The translations under genes were made by a program, and so were the position numbers. The notes below the pieces were generated by a model. The model did not search any database, had not been told where the DNA came from, and saw only the letters and a program-made list of their open reading frames with translations. Positions 18,915 to 27,440 of a stretch of 64,000 bases of DNA are shown here, one piece after another; position 1 is the first letter of the stretch, and each line of letters opens with the position of its first letter. This DNA is from Nitrosopumilus sp. b1 (lineage in GTDB: Archaea; Thermoproteota; Nitrososphaeria; Nitrososphaerales; Nitrosopumilaceae). Location of the stretch: contig NZ_MU078713.1 of the NCBI RefSeq assembly GCF_014078545.1, positions 1 through 64,000 on the forward strand. Direction: 5' to 3'.

Positions 18915-19814
18915 TTATTTTATCTCAATCTCTAAAAGATCTTTAGCAGCTATAACAGAGCTGTGAATTTTTCTGGCTTCTTCTGCTAGTAACGTCTCAT
19001 CACTATATCTTGCTGAAAAATGTGTTAAAATTAGATTTTTTACATTAGCATTTTTTGCTAATAATGCAGCTTCAGATGCTGTAGAATGAAAAGTTTCATT
19101 TGCTTTTTGTTGTAAGCTTGAATCAAATGTTGAGTCAAAGGTTAGATAATCACAATTTTTAAAAAATTCTTCTAATTGCTTTGTAGGTCTTGTGTCACCA
19201 GATATGCCAATCTTTTTACCAGATCTTTTTTCTCCCAAGACGTCTGATGGTTTGAATGTTTTTCCATTAATGCTAATGCTTTCTCCAGATTGTAACTTAT
19301 GCCAGAGCTCTCCTTCTGGTATACCAAGTCCTAATGCTTTTTCAGGAAAAAATCTTCCCGGCTTATCTTTTTCTTGAAAAACAAATGAAAATGCAGGTGT
19401 AGAATGCAACGCATTTGATGCTGAAACATGGTATCCTTTCTCTTCCACAACTATTCCTTCATCTACTACTGCAACCATAATGGGAAACGACAAACCAAAA
19501 TTCAGAATCTTAATGTTTGCTGATAAAAACTCATCAATTCCTTTTGGACCAAAAATCTCTATCTTTTCTGTTCTATGCTGCAATGTCATTGTTTGGATCA
19601 GACCCAAAATTCCTAAGCAGTGGTCTCCATGAAGATGAGTTACAAAAATCTTCATTGGTTTATTCCATCCTAAACCTGACTTTAAGAAGGAAACTTGGCT
19701 TCCTTCTCCAGCATCAAACATCAATATCTCTCCATCTCTCTCTAGACAAATTGATGATAATCCCCTCCTTTCCGTAGGTTGCGCTGCAGATGTTCCCAAG
19801 AAAACTAATTTCAT
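18915..19814 (-). CDS. rnz: ribonuclease Z (tRNA 3'-end endonuclease)
   Basis: A 299-residue metallo-beta-lactamase-fold enzyme that trims tRNA 3' trailers. Seen are '[14 protein letters not shown]' at the N-terminus, '[11 protein letters not shown]', zinc motif '[10 protein letters not shown]' (about 60-69), 'ISGDTRPT' and the late 'LTHFSARY' histidine. Length is right for the short form. It overlaps the upstream methyltransferase gene by 4 bp, forming an RNA-modification operon. Confidence 0.94.
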   Translation of the reverse strand: MKLVFLGTSAAQPTERRGLSSICLERDGEILMFDAGEGSQVSFLKSGLGWNKPMKIFVTHLHGDHCLGILGLIQTMTLQHRTEKIEIFGPKGIDEFLSANIKILNFGLSFPIMVAVVDEGIVVEEKGYHVSASNALHSTPAFSFVFQEKDKPGRFFPEKALGLGIPEGELWHKLQSGESISINGKTFKPSDVLGEKRSGKKIGISGDTRPTKQLEEFFKNCDYLTFDSTFDSSLQQKANETFHSTASEAALLAKNANVKNLILTHFSARYSDETLLAEEARKIHSSVIAAKDLLEIEIK

Positions 19815-20758
19815 TTTACCAAAATTACCCTTGTCAAACTTTTATGCCTATAGATTTCATATCGCTTTGCAAAATTCCATTTTAGATTCTTTTCTGTTCC
19901 TTTCTTACACATTATAGCAACCTTCTTTCTTTTCGGGATCTTACTAACTAGTTTTTCAAGCAATTTCTCTGGACCTTCAGATGTTTTTGATGCTCTCCCA
20001 TAAGGAATATCAGTTACAATTCCATCAAATGAATCTACAATTTTATCCATATAGCTAAAATCCTCATTATAGATTTCTGATTTGAATCCATTAGCTTTAA
20101 TATTTTCTCTTGAAACATCGCACATCTTCTTATCAAAATCAATACCGATAGAGTTTATCTTCATACTACTTGCCTCTAATAGCGTGGTCCCTGTTCCACA
20201 AAATGGATCACAAATAGTTTCATCCTCTTTTATTCCCGACAGATTAATCATAGCTCTACACAACTTCCAATCAAGTTCATGGGGATGACCTCTAACTTTT
20301 TTTGGTCTTTCATCCTTGACAAATTTCGGAGAAAAACCAAAGAATGCTTGATCTTCTGTAAAGATCAAATAAACGACTACGTCAGGATCATTTAGTGATA
20401 CTTTTGACTGGGAAAATTTTGAAATCATACTTCCCATAGCTCTTTCTAATTCCGTCGTATCGGATGAATCTGATGAAAGATTTATCACACGACATGAAAA
20501 CGTTGATGAATTTTGTAACAACAGATAACTATCTTCATCTAAAAATAAATTTGATAATTTTCTGAGTAATAGACCTGCAATTTTTACAAAGGTTGCTCGT
20601 CTGGCTATTGTTTGCCATGGAATAGTTGATTGAATAATTACAATATTTGAAAAAACCTGAGTCTTTGCAAATCTATCATAGGATCTTACAATTGAGATTA
20701 CTTCGTCTGTAGCTAATTCCAAATTATCTTTAGAGACTATGAAAAAGCTCTCTGGCAT
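19811..20758 (-). CDS. THUMP-domain tRNA (guanine-N2) methyltransferase, Trm-G10/Trm11 type
   Basis: A 315-residue protein with an N-terminal ferredoxin-like/THUMP half and a Rossmann methyltransferase half. SAM-binding '[13 protein letters not shown]' is at about 179-191, 'GIDFDKKM' follows, and the catalytic motif reads 'TDIPYGRAS' (usual form D-P-P-Y). By family it methylates G10 of tRNA. Its start overlaps the prs stop by one base and its end overlaps rnz, so all are co-transcribed. Confidence 0.88.
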   Translation of the reverse strand: MPESFFIVSKDNLELATDEVISIVRSYDRFAKTQVFSNIVIIQSTIPWQTIARRATFVKIAGLLLRKLSNLFLDEDSYLLLQNSSTFSCRVINLSSDSSDTTELERAMGSMISKFSQSKVSLNDPDVVVYLIFTEDQAFFGFSPKFVKDERPKKVRGHPHELDWKLCRAMINLSGIKEDETICDPFCGTGTTLLEASSMKINSIGIDFDKKMCDVSRENIKANGFKSEIYNEDFSYMDKIVDSFDGIVTDIPYGRASKTSEGPEKLLEKLVSKIPKRKKVAIMCKKGTEKNLKWNFAKRYEIYRHKSLTRVILVK

Positions 20759-21636
20759 TATACCATTGCCTTTGCAATAGTATTTGAAATATCTACTATC
20801 GATGTGTTGCCTGGAATTGTGTTTGTACTAATTATCCGTGTGACACCAGCTTTCTTGATACGTGCCTCAGCGTCATTTATCAACAAAGCATGAGTACATG
20901 CAACGTAAATTTTTCCGCATTTTTGCTTTTTTAAGAATTCTGCAGCCTTGATAATACTACCTCCTGTACTAATCATATCGTCTACAAGAATCAGATCTCT
21001 TCCTACTACATGATTTAACTTTGAATTGATAATTTGCACCTTTCCAGTTTTTCTATCTCGCTTCTTTGATAGAGCAATATGCTCAACTTTGAGATTCTCT
21101 GCAAATTTCTTTGCTCTCTCTTTTCCACCTTGATCAGGCGACACCACGAGAACGTCTTTCAGCTTTAGTTTTTTAAAATACATTGCAAGATCGGGAATTG
21201 CCGATACATTTTGTTTTGTGATTTTGAAATGCTTTAGACCAATTAGACTGTGAATATCTACTACAATCAAGTTAGTAACTCCGATTGCTTTGAATAATTT
21301 TGCTAGCACTCTCATAGTGATTATTTCTCCAGGAAGAAATTCTCTATCCTGTCTTGCATAGCCCATGTATGGAATTATCAAGGTGATTTTTTTTGAAAAT
21401 TGCTGTGAATGTGAGATCAATGATAACGCTTGAATCAGATTGGTATCAACTGGAGGATAGGTTGACTGTACTACAATAACATGCTCAGCTTTTGGAATTT
21501 TCTTTAATGTGATCTTGCTTTCCCCATCTGGAAATAATTTTAATTCTGTTTTAACAAATTGTGCATGTATCTTTTTTGCAATTTTCTTTGCAAGATCTTC
21601 TGATGAGTTTCCCGCTATTACGGCAATTTTTGTCAA
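20758..21636 (-). CDS. prs: ribose-phosphate pyrophosphokinase
   Basis: A 292-residue PRPP synthetase that transfers pyrophosphate from ATP to ribose-5-phosphate for nucleotide and His/Trp synthesis. Motifs include 'LFPDGESKI' (about 37-45), 'YARQDREF' (about 93-100), 'DIHSLIGLKHF', 'SPDQGGKERA' and the PRPP loop 'LVDDMISTGGSI' (about 216-227). It heads a minus-strand operon with the methyltransferase, rnz and sir2. Confidence 0.95.
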   Translation of the reverse strand: MTKIAVIAGNSSEDLAKKIAKKIHAQFVKTELKLFPDGESKITLKKIPKAEHVIVVQSTYPPVDTNLIQALSLISHSQQFSKKITLIIPYMGYARQDREFLPGEIITMRVLAKLFKAIGVTNLIVVDIHSLIGLKHFKITKQNVSAIPDLAMYFKKLKLKDVLVVSPDQGGKERAKKFAENLKVEHIALSKKRDRKTGKVQIINSKLNHVVGRDLILVDDMISTGGSIIKAAEFLKKQKCGKIYVACTHALLINDAEARIKKAGVTRIISTNTIPGNTSIVDISNTIAKAMV

Positions 21637-21678
21637 TATATCATCGATGAAACAGGCATTCTTAAATTTTGAGAGAAA

Positions 21679-23421
21679 TCATTCCTCAGATCCACCCTTT
21701 CCAATATCGCCAAGACCATAATCATCAAGAACTTTGCGTCGTTCACTATCTAGTCTTCCTATCTCTTCTGCCTCACGTTTCTCATCGCCTTGATAGACAG
21801 TTCTAATTGGCCATGGAATTCTAATGTCATATTTCTTGAACTCTTCATACATGATCATTCTCATTGTTGTTTTAGTTTTGAATTGAGCACCATAATCTCT
21901 TACATATACCCAGACTGTAAAATCAAGTGCTGAATCATTGAATTCATTAAATCTTACAATTGGCTGATTAAGATCAACATGTAGCGCCTTATCACAACCA
22001 CAACTTGACTTGTTGATGTCTATGTATGGACATCTTTTCTGTAAAACAAGATGTTTTCCTTTCTCATCCACAGTTTCATTCATCGTGCGTTTTCCAACTT
22101 TGACCAAGATTGATGCTACCTGTTTAGGATCATTTAGATAAGAAACTCCAACATTGACTATTGCAGGAACCATCTTCAAATCTTTTGAATAGTTTAGAAT
22201 CTGAGCATTAACCAGTTGCCTTGTTGGAATAATTGCAATTGATTCATTTAATGCATGCCTGACAAACGTCACTCTTGAAGTAATCTTGTGTATATATCCA
22301 CCAAAACCTGATTCTAGCTGAACTCTGTCCCCTTCCACGACAATTCTGTCTTTTCTAATTAGTATGTAGGCAAACCAATTTTGCATTGTTTCTTGGAGAG
22401 CAAGACCCAATCCAATTGAGAATCCACCAGTTGCTGTAGCTAAAACCCAAAGGTCAACTCCCCACCAACTAATCACGCCTAAAACTATTGCAGCAAAAAT
22501 TCCTAAAGGTAAGATCTGAGAAACAGACTTTGGTAAATCTTTTCTCTTTTGTTCTGCATAACCTGGTGGTTTTGCTCCTGCAACAATTGGCTCGTAATCA
22601 TTAACTCTTTTTTCTTCTCGCCAAATATCAATCTGATAAATCTCTTCAATCTTTCTTCCTGGTAGGAGTTTTTTTCCTGCTTCATTATCTCCTGAGACAC
22701 ATTGTTGATAATATTTTTGATATTTTGTACGTTCTGATTTTTTCCATTCTTCAAATGGATCCTTTACTAGCTGCTCATAACTTCCAATTGATGCACCTTT
22801 TCCAGTGTGAAATGATTCAAGGTATCTTATTCCTGATTCTGTTTTTAGATTTTCTTGAAACTCTTCATCAGTAAGATCTTCCGGTGTATGTTTTGGAGGA
22901 ATCCACCTGAACATTTTGTGAAAAAGATCTCCTTCATCATCTTCAAACCCCTTCTTTTCTCTCCAATTCTCATAATCTTCAAACTCTAGTTTTGAAGCCT
23001 CATGTTTCTTCAAAATTACGGGAATTAAATGAGCAACTGCATATCCAATTACTAGAATGTTCATAGTATTGAGAATTTTGGCAAACGTTTCACTTGCAGA
23101 AAGATCATCATCAATATCTACGGAATCATCGAATAACTCAAAAGTCTGAATGTAAGCATTAGTTGAAGAGACAAGCGCTATTGCAAAAAATGGTAGAACT
23201 GCAACTCGAACAAATCTTGCAATGTGTGGCCTAGTATAGTGAAATTTTTGAGATCTAGTCCATTGAGAAAACTTCCTGTAAATTGTTACAATTCCTATTA
23301 TGCCAACAATCAGAACTGTAAATGCTATCTGTAATGATTCAGAAGAGGCTAGTAATCCAGAAATAGTCTCAAACTCTGAAATCTGACTTGATACTGCTTC
23401 TACTACTTCTCCTTCTGCCAT
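21679..23421 (-). CDS. MscS-family mechanosensitive ion channel, large form
   Basis: A 580-residue membrane protein. N-terminal helices lie at about 30-50, 72-90 and 112-133. A long charged cytoplasmic insert (about 140-300) follows, then two helices and the pore-lining region ending 'GLALQETMQNWFAYILIRKD' (about 344-363). The MscS beta domain 'VVEGDRVQLESGFGGYIHKI' comes after it. The C-terminal alpha/beta domain carries an unusual cysteine cluster (C-P-Y ... C-G-C) near 453-465. It is likely an osmotic relief valve or a gated sensor. The TATA box is at 23441-23450. Confidence 0.88.
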   Translation of the reverse strand: MAEGEVVEAVSSQISEFETISGLLASSESLQIAFTVLIVGIIGIVTIYRKFSQWTRSQKFHYTRPHIARFVRVAVLPFFAIALVSSTNAYIQTFELFDDSVDIDDDLSASETFAKILNTMNILVIGYAVAHLIPVILKKHEASKLEFEDYENWREKKGFEDDEGDLFHKMFRWIPPKHTPEDLTDEEFQENLKTESGIRYLESFHTGKGASIGSYEQLVKDPFEEWKKSERTKYQKYYQQCVSGDNEAGKKLLPGRKIEEIYQIDIWREEKRVNDYEPIVAGAKPPGYAEQKRKDLPKSVSQILPLGIFAAIVLGVISWWGVDLWVLATATGGFSIGLGLALQETMQNWFAYILIRKDRIVVEGDRVQLESGFGGYIHKITSRVTFVRHALNESIAIIPTRQLVNAQILNYSKDLKMVPAIVNVGVSYLNDPKQVASILVKVGKRTMNETVDEKGKHLVLQKRCPYIDINKSSCGCDKALHVDLNQPIVRFNEFNDSALDFTVWVYVRDYGAQFKTKTTMRMIMYEEFKKYDIRIPWPIRTVYQGDEKREAEEIGRLDSERRKVLDDYGLGDIGKGGSEE

Positions 23422-23440
23422 CTACAATCTCTTTTTTATG

Positions 23441-23450
23441 CTATTTTTAA
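23441..23450 (-). promoter_or_regulatory. TATA box for mscS-like gene
   Basis: The minus strand reads TTAAAAATAG, centred 25 bp before the ATG at 23421. It overlaps the most upstream in-frame ATG of the divergent KamA gene, which argues that KamA starts further downstream. Confidence 0.55.
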
Positions 23451-23490
23451 AACATAACCAAAAAATTCACGCCCAAACAACTAATTCTGT

Positions 23491-23498
23491 TTTTAAAT
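23491..23498 (+). promoter_or_regulatory. TATA box for KamA-like gene
   Basis: TTTTAAAT within a longer T/A run. It predicts a transcript start near 23520, about 30 bases before the preferred ATG at 23552. Confidence 0.5.
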
Positions 23499-23551
23499 TT
23501 TTAGGCTCCAAATGTCTAACCTTTAACAAGGGTATTGAATTATACCACCTT

Positions 23552-24922
23552 ATGCAAAGTTCAGAGTCTGTTTGGAGTGTAGAGGAATCACCAAATATCA
23601 AATCATATACTTTAGCAAACTTTCGTACACTTCCTCAAATTCAAGAATTCTCTGAAGAAAAACAATTTGAGATGGAAGTGGTGGGAAATGTACTTCCTTT
23701 TAAAACCAATAATTATGTTGTAGAGCAGCTCATAGATTGGAATAACGTTCCAAAAGATTCCATGTTTGTCTTAACTTTTCCTCAAAAAGGAATGTTGATT
23801 CCTAAACACTATGAAAAGATGGCAACTACCCTAAAAAACTCTTCAGATAAAAAAGAGATTCAAAAAGTAGCTAACGATATAAGATTAGAGCTTAATCCAC
23901 ACCCAGCTGGTCAAATGGAGCTTAATGTACCAACACTAAAAGATGGAACCAAGCTTTATGGAATGCAACACAAGTACAAAGAGACTTGTCTGTTCTTCCC
24001 AAGTCAAAGCCAGACATGTCATGCATACTGTAGTTTCTGTTTCCGTTGGCCACAATTTGTTGGAATGGATGAGCTAAAATTTGCAATGCAAGAGAGTAAC
24101 TCACTTGTTCAATACGTACGAGAACATCCAGAAATTTCAGATGTTTTGTTTACTGGTGGTGATCCAATGATTATGAAGGCAAAAGTGTTTTCAACTTACA
24201 TTAATTCTCTTCTCGATGCCGATATACCAAACCTAAAAACAATTCGAATTGGTACTAAATCATTAGCATACTGGCCTTACAAATTTCTTACAGACGATGA
24301 TGCAGAAGAAACACTTGCAATGCTTCAGAGAGTTTCTGATAAAGGATTACATCTTGCATTTATGGCACATTTCAATCACTCTGCAGAGCTCAAGACAGGA
24401 GCTGTAAAAGAAGCAATAAAAAGAATTAGAAAAACAGGAGCACAAATTAGAACTCAATCACCAATTCTCCGTCACATCAATGATGATCCACAAGTCTGGG
24501 CAGACATGTGGAGAACCCAAGTCCAATTGGGATGCATACCATACTACATGTTTGTAGTTCGTGATACCGGAGCACAACACTACTTTGGAATTCCATTAGT
24601 TAAAGCACATGAAATTTTCCGTAAAGCATACAGACAAGTAAGCGGTCTTGCAAGAACGGTTAGAGGTCCTAGCATGTCTGCTACTCCTGGCAAAATCCAT
24701 GTACTTGGTGCATCAGAAATTAATGGAGAAAAAGTTATCGTATTAAGAATTTTACAAGGAAGAAATCCTGAATGGGTTCATATTCCATTTTTTGCAAAAT
24801 ATGATGAAAATGCAATATGGATTGATGATCTAAAGCCATTTTCTGGAGAAAAATTCTTCTTTGAAGATGAAATGCAGAAAATCCTTCATGGTAGAAAGGA
24901 ACAAGACCTTCCAGAATCCTAA
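23552..24922 (+). CDS. KamA-family radical SAM aminomutase-like protein
   Basis: A radical SAM protein of about 456 residues. The iron-sulfur motif reads 'CHAYCSFCFRWP' (C-x3-C-x2-C). The 'LFTGGDPM' strand follows, and near the C-terminus 'SATPGKIHVLG' holds a Lys in the position that binds PLP in lysine 2,3-aminomutase. An ATG at 23438 would add 38 residues, but it overlaps the divergent promoter and precedes this gene's TATA box. The substrate is unproven; lysine or a lysine-like amino acid is likely. It lies 39 bp before a glutamine synthetase gene in the same direction. Confidence 0.85.
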   Translation: MQSSESVWSVEESPNIKSYTLANFRTLPQIQEFSEEKQFEMEVVGNVLPFKTNNYVVEQLIDWNNVPKDSMFVLTFPQKGMLIPKHYEKMATTLKNSSDKKEIQKVANDIRLELNPHPAGQMELNVPTLKDGTKLYGMQHKYKETCLFFPSQSQTCHAYCSFCFRWPQFVGMDELKFAMQESNSLVQYVREHPEISDVLFTGGDPMIMKAKVFSTYINSLLDADIPNLKTIRIGTKSLAYWPYKFLTDDDAEETLAMLQRVSDKGLHLAFMAHFNHSAELKTGAVKEAIKRIRKTGAQIRTQSPILRHINDDPQVWADMWRTQVQLGCIPYYMFVVRDTGAQHYFGIPLVKAHEIFRKAYRQVSGLARTVRGPSMSATPGKIHVLGASEINGEKVIVLRILQGRNPEWVHIPFFAKYDENAIWIDDLKPFSGEKFFFEDEMQKILHGRKEQDLPES

Positions 24923-24961
24923 GATTTGTCTTTACAACAGCTCAAACAAACTTAACGACAA

Positions 24962-26437
24962 ATGGTAAATTACGAGAATTCAACCATAAATCAGATGGAT
25001 GTTAACGGGGTTTTCAAAACCATAGAGGAAGAAAACATTTCATTTCTTGATTTCTGGTTTGTTGATATTTTTGGAGAATTACATAGAGTTGGTATGCCTA
25101 GCTATGCAGTTTCAGAAGAAAATTTTGAAAATGGATTAGAAAAACTAGATGCCAGCTCAATTGTTGGTTTCAAAGCAGTAAATAGATCAGACATGATCTT
25201 AAAACCTGATCCTTCCACATTTCGAATTTTACCTCCCGATTATGATAATCACCGAAAGAATGCACGAATCATCTGTGATATCTATGAGGGCAACACTACT
25301 GAATCCTCAAGATATAACCGTGATTCCCGTGGTATAACTCACAAGGCCAACCAAAAACTTACAGAAGCTGGACTAACACATACAAACTGGGGACCTGAAG
25401 TAGAGTTTTTTGTTTTTGATGCAATCAATGTATATCCTTCACCATATGCAGCAACTCATTCCTATGGTGGATCAGGATATTCAATTGAATCAAAAGAATC
25501 CCCATGGTCAAAAGGAAATATCAGCACTGCAATTGACATCAAAGAGGGATACTATCCATCACAACCAAAAGATACTCTTGAGACCTTTCGAAAGGACATC
25601 TGTGATGATCTATACCAATATTTTGGAATAAAAATTGAAGCCGAACATCATGAAGTAGCTACATCAGGACAATGTGAAATCAATCTGGTTTATGATGAAA
25701 TGACTAAGATGGCTGATAACATAGTTTCTGTCAAAAATGTTGTTAGAGTAAAAGCTAGACGCCGAAATAAAGTTGCTACATTCATGCCAAAACCAATCTA
25801 CGGAGATAATGCATCTGCAATGCATACACACCAAAGCCTATGGAATGGAAAAACAAATGCAATGTATGATCCTGATGATGATATTGCACAATTAAGTCAA
25901 ATTGGACGATACTATGTAGGAGGTATCTTAGAGCATGCACAAGCGTTATGTGCAATTACTAATCCCACCACAAATTCTTACAAACGACTGGTTCCTGGAT
26001 TTGAAGCCCCAGTTAACATGTGTTGGGGAATGGGAAACAGATCCGCCGCAATCAGAGTTCCGATGTATTATAGGAATCAAGAGAAGAGCAAAAGAATTGA
26101 ATATCGTGTTCCAGATCCTACTGCAAACATCTATCTTTTAGAAGCTGCACTATTACTAGCAGGACTTGATGGAATAAAGAGAAAAATTGATCCCGGTAGT
26201 CCAGTCGAAGAAAACGTCTATCGGTTATCTCCTGAGAAAAAACGAGAATACAAAATTGGTTCCTTACCTGTGTCTCTAAAGGGTGCACTTGATGCATTAA
26301 AAAGTGACATGGGATTTCTTGAAGAAGTATTTACAAAAGACTTTCTTGATAAATACATGGATATAAAATACAAAGAGTACGTTGCCTTTGCCCAAACACC
26401 AACTGCTTGGGAAGTTTCAATGTATACTGATGCATAA
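24962..26437 (+). CDS. glnA: glutamine synthetase family protein (paralogue 2)
   Basis: A 491-residue type I glutamine synthetase fold with the core residues present: 'WGPEVEFFVFD', 'EHHEVATSGQCEIN', 'ASAMHTHQSLW', 'NPTTNSYKRLVPGFEAP' and 'NRSAAIRVP'. It differs from paralogue 1 throughout, for example 'DNASAMHTH' versus 'DSGSGMHSN', so this is an old duplication. Pairing with the KamA-like gene raises the possibility of a gamma-glutamyl ligase on an amine or beta-amino acid. Plain glutamine synthesis is equally possible. Confidence 0.9.
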   Translation: MVNYENSTINQMDVNGVFKTIEEENISFLDFWFVDIFGELHRVGMPSYAVSEENFENGLEKLDASSIVGFKAVNRSDMILKPDPSTFRILPPDYDNHRKNARIICDIYEGNTTESSRYNRDSRGITHKANQKLTEAGLTHTNWGPEVEFFVFDAINVYPSPYAATHSYGGSGYSIESKESPWSKGNISTAIDIKEGYYPSQPKDTLETFRKDICDDLYQYFGIKIEAEHHEVATSGQCEINLVYDEMTKMADNIVSVKNVVRVKARRRNKVATFMPKPIYGDNASAMHTHQSLWNGKTNAMYDPDDDIAQLSQIGRYYVGGILEHAQALCAITNPTTNSYKRLVPGFEAPVNMCWGMGNRSAAIRVPMYYRNQEKSKRIEYRVPDPTANIYLLEAALLLAGLDGIKRKIDPGSPVEENVYRLSPEKKREYKIGSLPVSLKGALDALKSDMGFLEEVFTKDFLDKYMDIKYKEYVAFAQTPTAWEVSMYTDA

Positions 26438-26514
26438 ACTGGTACAATAACCGAATTAATCTCAAAACAAAAAATCAGATTAACATTTTTAATCTTTGAG
26501 GGTAAGATCTCAAT

Positions 26515-27153
26515 ATGCAACATGTAAAATTTCTTATAATTTCATTACTCTGTATTCCATTAATCTCAACTGCATATGCACATACAGTTGACTCTGCTGG
26601 AGATTACCGTCTTGAGATAGGTTGGATTAACGAACCGGCAGTATCCGGTGAGACTAATGGGATTGAACTCTACATCAGTAAATTAGATCCTACAAAAGAA
26701 TTTGATGAGCAAGAATTTGATATGAAAAAAGGTATAGCAGATCTACGTAAAGACTTTAGAATGGAGCTTGTATACAAGGAAGAAAAAATTTTTCTCAATG
26801 TTTTACAAGATCATGATGTTCCCGGAAAATATTTTGGCCTAGTTAATCCAACAATTGATGGATATTATCAAGTCAATATAATCGGAAAAATAGGTGACAC
26901 TACAGTGAGCAAATCAATGCATCCACCAAAGGTGGAAAACAGAGAGCAAATTGATTTTCCAGTAAGACAAAATGAAAAAATTCTTTCTCAGCATGAAACG
27001 ATACAATCTGAGCTGGATACAATAAAATCCAGATTAAACTCAATTGAAGAAAATAACTCTATTCAGAATTATGATCTCGGGATTGTGGGAATAATGACTG
27101 GGATTATAGGCATAGCGATAGCCTCAGCGGCCATAATAAAAAACAGAAGGTAG
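26515..27153 (+). CDS. secreted C-terminally anchored protein with N-terminal His after signal peptide
   Basis: A 212-residue protein. A clear signal peptide (about 1-22, ending 'STAYA') precedes 'HTVDSAGDY', so cleavage after Ala would expose a histidine. A beta-rich domain follows, then a coiled-coil stretch (about 155-183) and a C-terminal membrane helix (about 187-208) with a basic end. The overall look is of copper-handling or cell-surface beta domains of ammonia-oxidising archaea; this is inference. No enzyme motif is seen. Confidence 0.78.
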   Translation: MQHVKFLIISLLCIPLISTAYAHTVDSAGDYRLEIGWINEPAVSGETNGIELYISKLDPTKEFDEQEFDMKKGIADLRKDFRMELVYKEEKIFLNVLQDHDVPGKYFGLVNPTIDGYYQVNIIGKIGDTTVSKSMHPPKVENREQIDFPVRQNEKILSQHETIQSELDTIKSRLNSIEENNSIQNYDLGIVGIMTGIIGIAIASAAIIKNRR

Positions 27154-27173
27154 GAGCCTACATTTTGATTCAT

Positions 27174-27187
27174 TTCCAAATTTGGAA
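27174..27187. promoter_or_regulatory. perfect 14-bp palindrome, possible operator
   Basis: TTCCAAATTTGGAA is perfectly self-complementary. It lies about 40 bp before the start of the DHp-like gene, in the short spacer after the secreted-protein gene. A dimeric regulator could bind there; no copy elsewhere was noticed. Confidence 0.35.
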
Positions 27188-27224
27188 GGAGAAGGTTAAA
27201 TGAAATTCACACATTATCTACCCC

Positions 27225-27440
27225 ATGAAGGCTAAGACCATTGATCGCAAGGAACTAGATGAGTTAGTTGACCCATTAACTGTGATAAATAATGGGTTTG
27301 AACTGCTAAAGCATAGATTTGAAAACACTATGGATGCATATGCATTAGCAGAATTTAGTAGAATAGAAAGATCATTGGCCAAACTTACCAGCGAAATTGA
27401 AAAATTAAGAGATGAAACAATCGCTGAAGAATCAAACTAA
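27225..27440 (+). CDS. orphan DHp-like helical protein (histidine-kinase dimerisation domain without His)
   Basis: A 71-residue two-helix protein. Residues 10-25 'ELDELVDPLTVINNGF' align with the H-box of sensor kinases (consensus H-E-L-R-x-P-L-T-x-I), including the invariant Pro, but Asp12 replaces the phospho-acceptor histidine. The second helix, 'LAEFSRIERSLAKLTSEIEK', resembles the other DHp helix. There is no ATPase domain. It may heterodimerise with a real kinase or act as a phosphotransfer decoy. Its end overlaps the end of the convergent 27432 gene by 9 bp. Confidence 0.65.
   Translation: MKAKTIDRKELDELVDPLTVINNGFELLKHRFENTMDAYALAEFSRIERSLAKLTSEIEKLRDETIAEESN

Noticed and set aside
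23438-23551. N-terminal extension of the KamA-like protein
   Set aside because: It overlaps the divergent mscS promoter, precedes the gene's own TATA box and has no family similarity.
8698-26437. Recent duplication of the two glutamine synthetase genes
   Set aside because: Protein and DNA differ throughout with no identical tracts, so they are old paralogues, unlike the TFB pair.
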